In this document: positions 44,187 to 51,859 of the stretch, one piece after another | How positions within the stretch are numbered: the stretch's first letter is position 1 | How the letters are laid out: every line of letters begins with the position of its first letter | Origin: Kocuria flava | GTDB lineage: Bacteria > Actinomycetota > Actinomycetes > Actinomycetales > Micrococcaceae | Assembly (NCBI RefSeq): GCF_001482365.1 | Contig: NZ_CP013254.1 | Span: 2,914,001-2,978,000, forward strand | Length of the DNA stretch: 64,000 bases | Reading direction: 5' to 3' | The notes under the pieces: generated by a model | The model's input: the letters and a program-made list of their open reading frames with translations, nothing else | The model's database searches: none | What the model was told of the DNA's origin: nothing | Position numbers and translations under genes: made by a program

Positions 44187-45197
44187 TCAGGAGAGGCCGT
44201 TCTCCTCGCGGAACCAGTCCGCGAGCTCGACGGCGAAGTAGGTGAGCACCGAGTCGGCCCCGGCCCGGCGGATGGACAGGACGGACTCCTGGACCGCGGC
44301 CCGGCGGTCGATCCAGCCGTTGGCGGCGGCGGCCTCGATCATCGCGTACTCACCGGAGATCTGGTAGGCCGCCACCGGCACCGGGGAGGCCTCGGCGACG
44401 TCGCGCAGCACGTCGAGGTAGCTCATGGCCGGCTTGACCATGACCATGTCGGCGCCCTCGTCGAGGTCGAGCTGCAGCTCGTGCATGGCCTCGCGCCGGT
44501 TGGCGGCGTCCATCTGGTAGGTGCGCCGGTCGCCCTGCAGCTGCGAGTCCACGGCCTCCCGGAAGGGGCCGTAGAACGCGGAGGCGTACTTGACCGAGTA
44601 GGCCAGGACGGCGACGTCGGTGCGCCCGGCGCCGTCGAGGGCCTCGCGGATCACGCCGACCTGACCGTCCATCATGCCGGAGGGCCCGAGCACGTGGGCG
44701 CCGGCCTCGGCCTGCGCCACGGCCATCCGCGCGTAGATCTCCAGGGTCGCGTCGTTGTCCACGGAGCCGTCGGCGGCGAGCACGCCGCAGTGGCCGTGGT
44801 CGGTGAACTCGTCGAGGCACAGGTCCGCCATGACGACGACGTCGTCGCCCACCTCGGCGCGGACCTCCCGCAGCGCGCGGTTGAGGATCCCGTCCGGATC
44901 CGTGCCGGCGCTGCCGCACGCGTCGCGCTCGGTGGGAACGCCGAAGAGCATGATCCCGCCGAGACCCTTCGCGGCGGCCTCGGCGGCCGCGCGGCGCAGG
45001 GAGTCGGTGCTGTGCTGGACCACGCCGGGCATCGAGCCCAGCGGGGCGGGCTCGGTGAGGCCCTCCCGCACGAAGACGGGCAGGATCAGGTCGGAGGGGT
45101 GGACCCTCGTCTGCGCGGCCAGCCGGCGCACCGCCGGGGTGGTGCGCAGGCGGCGGGGCCGGGCCACGAGGTCGTAGCGCGGGATGCGGTCGGTCAC
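44187..45197 (-). CDS. hemB: Delta-aminolevulinic acid dehydratase (porphobilinogen synthase)
   Basis: 336 residues; GTG at 45197 overlaps the hemD stop (GTGA), with AGGAG 9 nt upstream. It condenses two ALA to porphobilinogen. The Schiff-base lysines lie in YSVKYASAFYGPFREA and DMVMVKPAMSYLD. The metal loop reads ADLCLDEFTDHGHCG, so only two of the three zinc cysteines are present and the middle one is Asp. That suggests a metal requirement different from that of E. coli HemB. LPVFVREG and GSMPGVVQ near the start are family signatures. Part of the heme operon. Confidence 0.96.
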   Translation of the reverse strand: MTDRIPRYDLVARPRRLRTTPAVRRLAAQTRVHPSDLILPVFVREGLTEPAPLGSMPGVVQHSTDSLRRAAAEAAAKGLGGIMLFGVPTERDACGSAGTDPDGILNRALREVRAEVGDDVVVMADLCLDEFTDHGHCGVLAADGSVDNDATLEIYARMAVAQAEAGAHVLGPSGMMDGQVGVIREALDGAGRTDVAVLAYSVKYASAFYGPFREAVDSQLQGDRRTYQMDAANRREAMHELQLDLDEGADMVMVKPAMSYLDVLRDVAEASPVPVAAYQISGEYAMIEAAAANGWIDRRAAVQESVLSIRRAGADSVLTYFAVELADWFREENGLS

Positions 45198-46144
45198 GGG
45201 GTCGTCTCCTGGGTCGGTCGGTTCGGGTCGGTGCCGGGCGGCGTGCCGGGCGGGGCGGACCGGCCCGGCGGCGCCCCGCGGCGGGCGGCGAGGGCGCGCA
45301 CGAGCGCGTCGCGCACGCCCTCGGGGGTGGGCCTGCCGGCGGCCACGGCGTGCAGCCCGTGCGCGGCGGCGGCCCGCCGGGTGGGCTCGCCGATGGCCAC
45401 CAGGGCCGGTCCGGCGAGCACGGAGGGGTCCTCCCCCACGAGCTCGTCCAGGTGCGAGGGCGCGGTGAGCACCACCGCGTCCACGCCGGGACCGGACAGG
45501 CGCGCGAGCAGCTGCCCGCGGTCCAGCACCCCGGGGGCGTCCGGTCCGTCCTGCGCCGCCCCGGGGGCGAGGGGCGCGGCCGCCGGCCACGGCACGGTCT
45601 CGTAGGCCGTGACCGCCCGGACGCGGTACCCCCGGGCCGCCAGCCCGTCGGCCAGCACGGGGCGCGCGCGGGCGGACTGGGGCAGCAGGGCCAGCCCGGG
45701 GTCGGGCTCCTCCGGCCACCCGGCGAGCAGCCCGTCGGCGGAGTGGGCCCCGGCCGGGACGAGGTCGGGCCCGAGGCCGGCCGCGGCCAGGGCGGAGGCG
45801 GTGGCGTCCCCGACGGCGGCGACGCGCAGCCCCGCCCGCCGGGCCGCGGCGAGCCGCCCGCCCAGGTCCTCCCCGGCGAGGGCCTGCAGGGCGCGGACGG
45901 TGTTGACGGAGGTCACGGCGAGCCAGTCCCCGTGCCCGGCCCGGGCGGCGCGGTCGAGCAGCTGCGCCAGCGGCGCGGTGCGGGCGGGCAGGGTCGCCTC
46001 GAGCAGCGGGGCGGCCGTCACCTCGGCGCCCTCGCGCCGCAGCAGCCGGGCCAGGGCGAGGGCCCGCTCCGGGGTCCGGGTGACGACCACCCGGGCCCCG
46101 TCCAGCAGCGCCGCGTCTCCCTCGCGGCCCCCCGTGCCCGCCAC
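45194..46144 (-). CDS. hemD: Uroporphyrinogen-III synthase
   Basis: 316 residues from GTG at 46144, 5 nt beyond the hemC stop; no ribosome binding site is evident, so translation is probably coupled to hemC. Family sequence is weakly conserved, as usual. Visible are the start VVVTRTPERALALARLLRREGAEVTAAPLLEA, the DWLAVTSVNTVRAL segment, RVAAVGDATASALAAAGL, and the late GVDAVVLTAPSHLDELV and VAIGEPTRRAAAAHGL. The enzyme inverts ring D while closing hydroxymethylbilane. The C-terminal 30 residues are Pro/Gly-rich. A GTG several codons later would also be possible. Confidence 0.88.
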   Translation of the reverse strand: MAGTGGREGDAALLDGARVVVTRTPERALALARLLRREGAEVTAAPLLEATLPARTAPLAQLLDRAARAGHGDWLAVTSVNTVRALQALAGEDLGGRLAAARRAGLRVAAVGDATASALAAAGLGPDLVPAGAHSADGLLAGWPEEPDPGLALLPQSARARPVLADGLAARGYRVRAVTAYETVPWPAAAPLAPGAAQDGPDAPGVLDRGQLLARLSGPGVDAVVLTAPSHLDELVGEDPSVLAGPALVAIGEPTRRAAAAHGLHAVAAGRPTPEGVRDALVRALAARRGAPPGRSAPPGTPPGTDPNRPTQETTP

Positions 46145-46149
46145 GCCGC

Positions 46150-47091
46150 TCAGAGGGTCAGCCGTGCCAGCCGGCCGGCGCCGTCGGCGAGCAGCTCGTC
46201 CGCGAGGCGCGTGCCGAGGGCGCGGGCCCCGGCCACGGTGCGCTCGGTCGTGCTCCCGTGCCGGCGCATCACCTCCGAGCCGTCGGGGTCGGCGACCACG
46301 ACGTCGAGGACGAGCTCGTCGCCGGCCGTGCGGGCGAGGGTGCCCACGGGGGCCGCGCAGCCGGCTTCGAGCCGGCTCAGCAGCTCGCGCTCGGCGGTGA
46401 CGGCCAGCCGGGTCGGCAGGTGGTCGACGGCGGCCAGGCCGGCGGCCAGGGGGCCGGTCCCGGTCGCGTCCTCGGCGCGGACCTCGAGCGCGAGGGCGCC
46501 CTGCCCCGGGGCGGGCAGCATCACGGCGGGGTCGATGAGCTCGGTGACCGCCTCCTGCAGCCCCAGCCGGCGCAGCCCGGAGGCGGCCAGCACCACGGCG
46601 TCGAGGTCGCCGGGGGCGACCCGGGCCAGGCGCGTGCCCACGTTGCCGCGGATGTCGACGATCTCGAGGTCGGGACGAGCGGCGCGCACCTGGGCGGCCC
46701 GGCGCGGGGAGCCCGTGCCGACCCGCGCCCCGGCGGGCAGCTGCGCGAGGGTCAGCCCGTCGCGAGCGCACAGGGCGTCGCGCGGGTCCTCCCGCTCGGG
46801 CACCGCCGCGACCTCCAGGCCCGGGACGGGGGCCGTGGGCAGGTCCTTGAGGGAGTGCACGGCCAGGTCCACGGAGCCGTCCAGCAGGGCGGCGCGCAGC
46901 GCGGTCGCGAAGACCCCCGTGCCGCCCATCTGGGACAGCGGGCCGGTCAGGACGTCGCCCTCGGTGCGGATGGTCACGAGCTCCGGGGTGAACCCGCCCG
47001 CGGCGGCCACCGCCTCGGCCGCGGTCGTCGTCTGCGTCAGGGCGAGCTTCGAGCCGCGGGTGCCCACCCGCACCGCCGGCGCCGCGCTCAC
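46150..47091 (-). CDS. hemC: Porphobilinogen deaminase (hydroxymethylbilane synthase)
   Basis: 313 residues; GTG at 47091 overlaps the cpfC stop (GTGA). It polymerises four porphobilinogen units on a dipyrromethane cofactor. Signatures: VRVGTRGSKLALTQT, VDLAVHSLKDLPTAP, VGTGSPRRAAQVRAARPDLEIVDIRGNVGTRL and the cofactor-bearing Cys in RLEAGCAAPVG. Length matches the family. It sits between cpfC and hemD in the operon. Confidence 0.97.
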   Translation of the reverse strand: MSAAPAVRVGTRGSKLALTQTTTAAEAVAAAGGFTPELVTIRTEGDVLTGPLSQMGGTGVFATALRAALLDGSVDLAVHSLKDLPTAPVPGLEVAAVPEREDPRDALCARDGLTLAQLPAGARVGTGSPRRAAQVRAARPDLEIVDIRGNVGTRLARVAPGDLDAVVLAASGLRRLGLQEAVTELIDPAVMLPAPGQGALALEVRAEDATGTGPLAAGLAAVDHLPTRLAVTAERELLSRLEAGCAAPVGTLARTAGDELVLDVVVADPDGSEVMRRHGSTTERTVAGARALGTRLADELLADGAGRLARLTL

Positions 47092-48296
47092 ACCCACCGG
47101 AGCTCCCCGGACCCGTCCAGGCCGGCCGGGATCGGCTCGCCCTCGGGACGCTGGGCCACCGTCGGCCGGGGCCCGGTGGCGCCCCGGAGGACCTTCACGC
47201 AGCAGTCGGGGGCGCAGTCGTCGAACCAGGTGCCGGAGGCGCACGCGGAGACCCGGGGCGGGGCGTCCCGGCCGGCGACGCGCTGCTCCACGAGGTCGGC
47301 CAGGGCGGACACGAACGCCGGGTGGGTGCCGGCGGTGGGGGTGCGCACCGCGGGCAGGCCGAGCCGCTCGCAGGTCTGCAGGGCCTCGGTGTCGAGGTCC
47401 CACTTCACCTCCATGTGGTCGGAGACGAAGCCCAGGGGCACGATCACGGCCCCCGCCACGCCGCGGGCGGCGACCTCCTCGAGGGCGTCGTTGACGTCGG
47501 GCTCGAGCCACGGCACCTCGGGGGGCCCGGAGCGGGACTGGTAGACGAGGTCCCAGGTGTGCTCGCCGAGCTCCTCGGGGCCGATCCGCTCGAGGACGGT
47601 CCGGGCCACGGCCAGGTGCTGGGCGACGTAGGCGGAGTCCTCCTCGAAGTCCATCCGGGCGGGCCCGGAGGCCTCGGCGTCGGTGAGCGGGATGGAGTGG
47701 GTCGAGAACAGGATCGCGATCCGCCCGTCGCCCGCGCCGAGGCGTCCGCGCACCTCGGCCAGGCCCTGGCGCAGGCCCTCGACGAAGGGCTGGACGAAGC
47801 CCTCGGCGTCGAAGTACTGGCGGACCTTGTCGACCTGCACCTGCCCGGTCAGGCCGAGCTCCTCGAGGGCGACCCCGTAGTCCTCCCGGTACTGGCGGCA
47901 GCCGGAGTAGCTCGAGTAGGCGCTGGTGGCCACCACCAGCAGCCGGCGCATCCCGCGGGCGTGGCTCTCGCGCACGACGTCGGCGACGTAGGGCGCCCAG
48001 TTGCGGTTGGCCCACAGCACCGGCACGTGCAGGCCGCGGCCGAGCAGCTCGGCCTCGAGGGCCGCGCGCAGGGCGCGGTTCTGCTCGTTGATGGGACTGA
48101 CCCCGCCGTTGGCCCGGTAGTGGCCGGCGACCTCCTCGAGGCGCTCGTCGGGGATGCCCCGGCCCCTGGTGACGTTGCGCAGGAACGGGATGACGTCCTC
48201 CTGGCCCTCGGGCCCGCCGAAGGAGGAGAGGATCACGGCGTCGTAGTCCTCGGACGCGTGCGCCCGGGCCCGGGACAGCGCGTTCTCGACGGTCAC
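47088..48296 (-). CDS. cpfC: Coproporphyrin III ferrochelatase
   Basis: 402 residues; GTG at 48296 overlaps the chdC stop. It inserts Fe2+ into coproporphyrin III in the Gram-positive heme route. Motifs include VILSSFGGPEG, the active-site His in LFSTHSIPL, and the late VPLGFVSDHMEVKWDLD with its Glu. Cysteines at residues 133 (YSGCRQY), 352, 361, 365 and 366 resemble the ligand set reported for [2Fe-2S]-containing ferrochelatases of Mycobacterium, so a cluster is likely. The last 36 residues extend past the conserved core. It lies between chdC and hemC. Confidence 0.95.
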   Translation of the reverse strand: MTVENALSRARAHASEDYDAVILSSFGGPEGQEDVIPFLRNVTRGRGIPDERLEEVAGHYRANGGVSPINEQNRALRAALEAELLGRGLHVPVLWANRNWAPYVADVVRESHARGMRRLLVVATSAYSSYSGCRQYREDYGVALEELGLTGQVQVDKVRQYFDAEGFVQPFVEGLRQGLAEVRGRLGAGDGRIAILFSTHSIPLTDAEASGPARMDFEEDSAYVAQHLAVARTVLERIGPEELGEHTWDLVYQSRSGPPEVPWLEPDVNDALEEVAARGVAGAVIVPLGFVSDHMEVKWDLDTEALQTCERLGLPAVRTPTAGTHPAFVSALADLVEQRVAGRDAPPRVSACASGTWFDDCAPDCCVKVLRGATGPRPTVAQRPEGEPIPAGLDGSGELRWV

Positions 48297-49033
48297 CGCA
48301 GCACCTCCGCGATCTCCTCGGAGCCGATCCGGCGCCCGGTGTAGAAGGGGGTCTCCTCGCGCACGTGCAGGCGGGCCTCCGTGGCGCGGAACGCGCGCAT
48401 GAGGTCCACGAGGTCCACGAGCTCGGGCGCCTCGAGGGCCAGCAGCCACTCGAAGTCGTTGAGCCCGAAGCACGCGATGGTGTTGGCGAGCACCTGCGGG
48501 TAGTCGCGCGCGGCCATGCCGTGGTTGCGCAGCATCTCGGCGCGGCGCTGGGCGTTCATGTAGTACCACTCGTAGGAGCGCACGAACGGGTAGACGCACA
48601 CCCACTGCTCGGGCGGGACGCCGCGGGCGAAGGACGGGGAGTGGTTGGCGGTGAACTCCGCCTCGCGGTGCACGCCCATGGCGTTCCACACCTGGCGGGT
48701 GCCGGCGAGGGCCCCGGTGCGGCGCAGCCGGCGGACGGCGGCCTGCAGGGCCTGCGGGTCCTCGCCGTGGAGCCAGGTCAGGACGTCGGCGTCCTCGCGC
48801 ATCCCGGAGACGTCGTAGACGCCGCGCAGGGTCACGCCCTCGCCGGCCAGCTGCTCGACGGCGTCGTCGAACTCGCCGGCGCCCTCGCCGGTGGCGCCGG
48901 CCGCGCCGTCCGGGCGGGCGAAGACGGACCAGACGGCCCAGTGCAGGCGCTCCTGGCCGGCGGGGGCCTCCTGCTGCTCCTGCTGCTCGGCGGGAGCGAC
49001 GTGGTGTGCGTGCGGGCTGGTGTCGTGGGACAC
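48293..49033 (-). CDS. chdC: Coproheme decarboxylase (HemQ)
   Basis: 246 residues; GTG at 49033 lies 3 nt after the cgoX stop, with AAGGA about 7 nt upstream. It oxidatively decarboxylates coproheme III to heme b, the last step of the coproporphyrin-dependent pathway. Family features: WAVWSVFAR, the FVRSYEWYYM motif that contains the radical-forming Tyr, and the axial-ligand His171 in RNHGMAARDY. SNDFEW-type sequence GLNDFEWLLALE and the C-terminal REETPFYTGRRI are also conserved. The N-terminal 25 residues are Gln/Glu/His-rich and probably loose. Confidence 0.96.
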   Translation of the reverse strand: MSHDTSPHAHHVAPAEQQEQQEAPAGQERLHWAVWSVFARPDGAAGATGEGAGEFDDAVEQLAGEGVTLRGVYDVSGMREDADVLTWLHGEDPQALQAAVRRLRRTGALAGTRQVWNAMGVHREAEFTANHSPSFARGVPPEQWVCVYPFVRSYEWYYMNAQRRAEMLRNHGMAARDYPQVLANTIACFGLNDFEWLLALEAPELVDLVDLMRAFRATEARLHVREETPFYTGRRIGSEEIAEVLR

Positions 49034-49036
49034 TGC

Positions 49037-50554
49037 TCAGTCCTTTCTCGGGGTGGATGGCGTCGGGGTCGCAGCCGCGGCGGGCACGCCCGCCGCGGTC
49101 AGCAGCGCCCGGACCTGCTCGCGGGTGTCGGCGACGACGGAGGAGAGGCCCGTGCCGGCGAGCCACGCGCCGACCGCGGCGGTGCCGGGCAGGTGGGCGA
49201 GCTCGGCCCGGAACGCGGCGACGCGCTGGGCGTGGCCGACGCCCGCGCGGGGCAGCGCGGCGCGCCAGCGGACGATGTCGGCGCCGGCCAGCTGCTCCGG
49301 GCGCAGCGGGACGCCCATGAGCGTGGAGGCGTCGGAGAGGGCCAGACGGATCAGCTGCTGGTCCGGCAGGGCCACCTCGGGCGGGACCACCGAGGGGTCG
49401 GGCTGGGCGCGGCCGTAGGACAGGCGCAGCACGTGCCGGCCGGGCCCGGCGGCCTCCCGCACCCAGTCCCACTTGGCGGTCGCGTGCGTGAGGGCCTTGG
49501 CGCGCACGGCGCGGGCGTCGGCGCTCACGAGCAGTCCGGTGCCGCGAGGCGCGCCGTCGAGCCGGGGGTCGTCCACGACGAGCGTGGCGAGCGCGACCTG
49601 CGGGCCCGGCTCGGGGCCGAAGCGCTGCAGGCCGTCGCGGTGGCCGCCGAGCAGGCGCACGGCGGTGGCGCCGTCGGTGGCGAGCACGAGCAGCTCGCCC
49701 CGGGCCACCGCGGTCTTGGCGCCGTGGCGGGGCTGGCGCTGGATGACCATCCAGCCGTCGCGGCGGGGGTCGCGGTCGAGGGCGATGACGTCGTGGTCGG
49801 TGACCAGCTTGGCCCCGGCCCGCTCGAGGTCGCGCACGAGGGCCTCGGAGAGCGTGTTCATCCCTCCGCGCAGCCCGGCCACGGCCGAGCCCGCCGGGGC
49901 GGCCCGGCGCAGGGCGCCGGCGGCGGCCCCCAGCGACCCGTGCTCGCGCAGCGCCCGGCGCAGGCCGGGGGCCACGGCGTCGACGTCGAGCTCGTCGGGG
50001 TGGGCGGAGTGCACCCCGGTGGTCACCGGGGCCACGAGACGCTCCACGACCCGCTGCCCCATCCGGGCCCGCACGAGCCCGCCCAGGGAGCGCTCGGAGG
50101 CGCCGACGGCGGCGGGCATCCGCCGGTCCAGGGAGGCCCGCAGCAGCCCGGCCCGGCCCAGTGCCGCGCGCAGCCGCGGGGCGGTGGGGTCGGCGGGGAT
50201 GCCGAGGACCCCGGAGTCGGGGGCGGGGACGGCGCCCTCGGGCAGGTAGAGCCAGGACCCGGCCCGGCGGGGGTGCACCACGCGCTCGGCGAGGCCGAGC
50301 TCCCCGAGCAGCTCGGGGACGGCCGGGGAGCGGGTCGCGAAGGCCTCGGCGCCGGAGTCGAGCACGAGACCGGCGACCTGGTGGGCTCCGACGGCCCCGC
50401 CGAGGTGGTCCTCGGCCTCGACGAGCGTCACCCGCAGCCCGCGGGCGGCGAGGTCGCGGGCGGCGACGAGGCCGGCGACGCCGCCGCCCACCACGAGGGC
50501 GGACCGGGGCGGCCGGCGGCGCGCGGGAGCGGGTTCCGCGGGGGCCGGGCTCAC
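49037..50554 (-). CDS. cgoX: Coproporphyrinogen III oxidase (HemY-type FAD enzyme)
   Basis: 505 residues; GTG at 50554 overlaps the hemE stop (GTGA). An FAD-binding flavoprotein: the dinucleotide loop ALVVGGGVAGLVAARDLAARGLRVTLVEAEDHLGG lies at about 18-52, and the C-terminal FAD segment GAWLAGTGLSSVVADTREQV follows. HemY-type proteins beside chdC oxidise coproporphyrinogen III to coproporphyrin III rather than acting on protoporphyrinogen. The middle includes VAPVTTGVHSAHPDELD and GGMNTLSEAL. The order hemE-cgoX-chdC-cpfC follows the pathway itself. Confidence 0.93.
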   Translation of the reverse strand: MSPAPAEPAPARRRPPRSALVVGGGVAGLVAARDLAARGLRVTLVEAEDHLGGAVGAHQVAGLVLDSGAEAFATRSPAVPELLGELGLAERVVHPRRAGSWLYLPEGAVPAPDSGVLGIPADPTAPRLRAALGRAGLLRASLDRRMPAAVGASERSLGGLVRARMGQRVVERLVAPVTTGVHSAHPDELDVDAVAPGLRRALREHGSLGAAAGALRRAAPAGSAVAGLRGGMNTLSEALVRDLERAGAKLVTDHDVIALDRDPRRDGWMVIQRQPRHGAKTAVARGELLVLATDGATAVRLLGGHRDGLQRFGPEPGPQVALATLVVDDPRLDGAPRGTGLLVSADARAVRAKALTHATAKWDWVREAAGPGRHVLRLSYGRAQPDPSVVPPEVALPDQQLIRLALSDASTLMGVPLRPEQLAGADIVRWRAALPRAGVGHAQRVAAFRAELAHLPGTAAVGAWLAGTGLSSVVADTREQVRALLTAAGVPAAAATPTPSTPRKD

Positions 50555-51732
50555 GGCCGCGCCCCGGAGGGCGGGCGGCCGTGGACGTGGGCGACGACGG
50601 CGGTGAGCACGTCCGGGTCGGCGCCCGGGGGCACGCCGTGGCCGAGGTTGACCACGTGGCCCGGGGCCGCGGCGCCGCCGGCCAGGACGTCGTCGACGTG
50701 GGCGGCGAGGACCGCCCAGGGGGCGTCGAGCAGGGCCGGGTCGATGTTGCCCTGCACCACCGTGCGCCCGCCCAGGCGGCGGCTCGCCTCGGCCAGCGGG
50801 ATCCGGTGGTCCACGCCCACGGCGTCGGCCCCGGCGTCGCGCATCGCGGCCAGCAGCTCCCCGGTGCCCGTGCCGAAGTGGATGCGCGGGACCGGCAGGT
50901 CGGCCACCGCCCCCAGCGCGGCGGCCGAGTGCTCGAGGACGTGGGCGCGGTAGTCGGCCAGGGACAGGGACCCGGCCCAGGAGTCGAACAGCTGCACCGC
51001 CGAGGCACCGGCCTCGACCTGGGCGCGCAGGAACGCCCCCGAGGTGCGCGCGGCCCACTGGGCCAGGGCGGCCCAGGCGGCCGGGTCGGCGTGCATCATC
51101 GTGCGCGGCAGCAGGTGGTCCCGCGAGGGCCCGCCCTCGACCATGTAGGCGGCCACCGTGAAGGGGGCACCGGCGAAGCCGATCAGCGGGGTGGCCCCGA
51201 GCTCGGCGACGGCGGCCGCCACGGCCTCGCGGATCGGGTCCAGGGCGGCGTCGTCCAGCTCGGGCAGCGCGGCGATCTCGGCGGCCGTGCGCACGGGCCG
51301 CTCGAGGACGGGGCCGCGCCCGGGGACGATGTCGACGTCGACCCCGGCCACGCGCATCGGCACGACGATGTCGGAGAAGAAGATGGCGGCGTCGACGTCG
51401 TGGCGGCGGACGGGCTGGAGGGTGATCTCCGCGGCCATCGCCGGGTCCAGGCAGGCGTCGAGCATCGCCGTGCCGGTGCGCAGGGCCCGGTACTCGGGCA
51501 GCGACCGGCCCGCCTGGCGCATGAACCACACCGGCCGCCGGTCGGGGACCCGCCCGGTGAGGGCCTGCAGCAGCGGCGCGTCGGCGGTGCCGCCCGCCCG
51601 CAGGGGGTGCCCGGCCGGCAGGGCGCCGAGCCCCTCGCGCAGCCGGCGCAGCGCCGGCAGCTCCTCCGGGGACGCGGGAGCGGCGGCGGTCGGGGTGTCC
51701 GGCGTGCTCGCCGTCTGCGGAGTGGTAGCCAT
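50551..51732 (-). CDS. hemE: Uroporphyrinogen decarboxylase
   Basis: 393 residues from ATG at 51732; a longer frame exists upstream but runs through the regulatory palindromes. It decarboxylates uroporphyrinogen III to coproporphyrinogen III. The signatures RPVWFMRQAGRSLPEYR, the Asp in FFSDIVVPM, FAGAPFTVAAYMVEG, and VQGNIDPALLDAP are intact. It is the first gene of the eight-gene minus-strand heme operon and faces hemA across a 127-bp region with several inverted repeats. The first 25 residues are Thr/Pro/Ala-rich. Confidence 0.96.
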   Translation of the reverse strand: MATTPQTASTPDTPTAAAPASPEELPALRRLREGLGALPAGHPLRAGGTADAPLLQALTGRVPDRRPVWFMRQAGRSLPEYRALRTGTAMLDACLDPAMAAEITLQPVRRHDVDAAIFFSDIVVPMRVAGVDVDIVPGRGPVLERPVRTAAEIAALPELDDAALDPIREAVAAAVAELGATPLIGFAGAPFTVAAYMVEGGPSRDHLLPRTMMHADPAAWAALAQWAARTSGAFLRAQVEAGASAVQLFDSWAGSLSLADYRAHVLEHSAAALGAVADLPVPRIHFGTGTGELLAAMRDAGADAVGVDHRIPLAEASRRLGGRTVVQGNIDPALLDAPWAVLAAHVDDVLAGGAAAPGHVVNLGHGVPPGADPDVLTAVVAHVHGRPPSGARP

Positions 51733-51753
51733 AGTGCCCCCATTGTGCCAAGG

Positions 51754-51786
51754 AACCCCGACGGGGTTTGCTGACGCAGCGTCAGC
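51754..51786. promoter_or_regulatory. Two adjacent odd palindromes between hemE and hemA
   Basis: AACCCCG-A-CGGGGTT (51754-51768) is followed by GCTGACGC-A-GCGTCAGC (51770-51786). Each is perfect around a single central A, and centres are 17 bp apart. Their place between two divergent heme promoters makes them candidate operators. The first could instead form a small hairpin in RNA. Confidence 0.5.
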
Positions 51787-51811
51787 GGACGGGCCCGGAC
51801 GGGCGCCGCGC

Positions 51812-51850
51812 GTCACCGGGCACTCCCCCGGAGCGGTGACCGTCTAGTAT
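51812..51850 (+). promoter_or_regulatory. hemA promoter region with inverted repeat
   Basis: GTCACCG (51812-51818) and CGGTGAC (51834-51840) are inverted arms 15 bp apart, immediately upstream of TAGTAT (51845-51850), the likely -10 of hemA. The GTG start is 9 nt past the -10, so the mRNA has little or no leader. Confidence 0.5.
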
Positions 51851-51859
51851 GAATGGACT

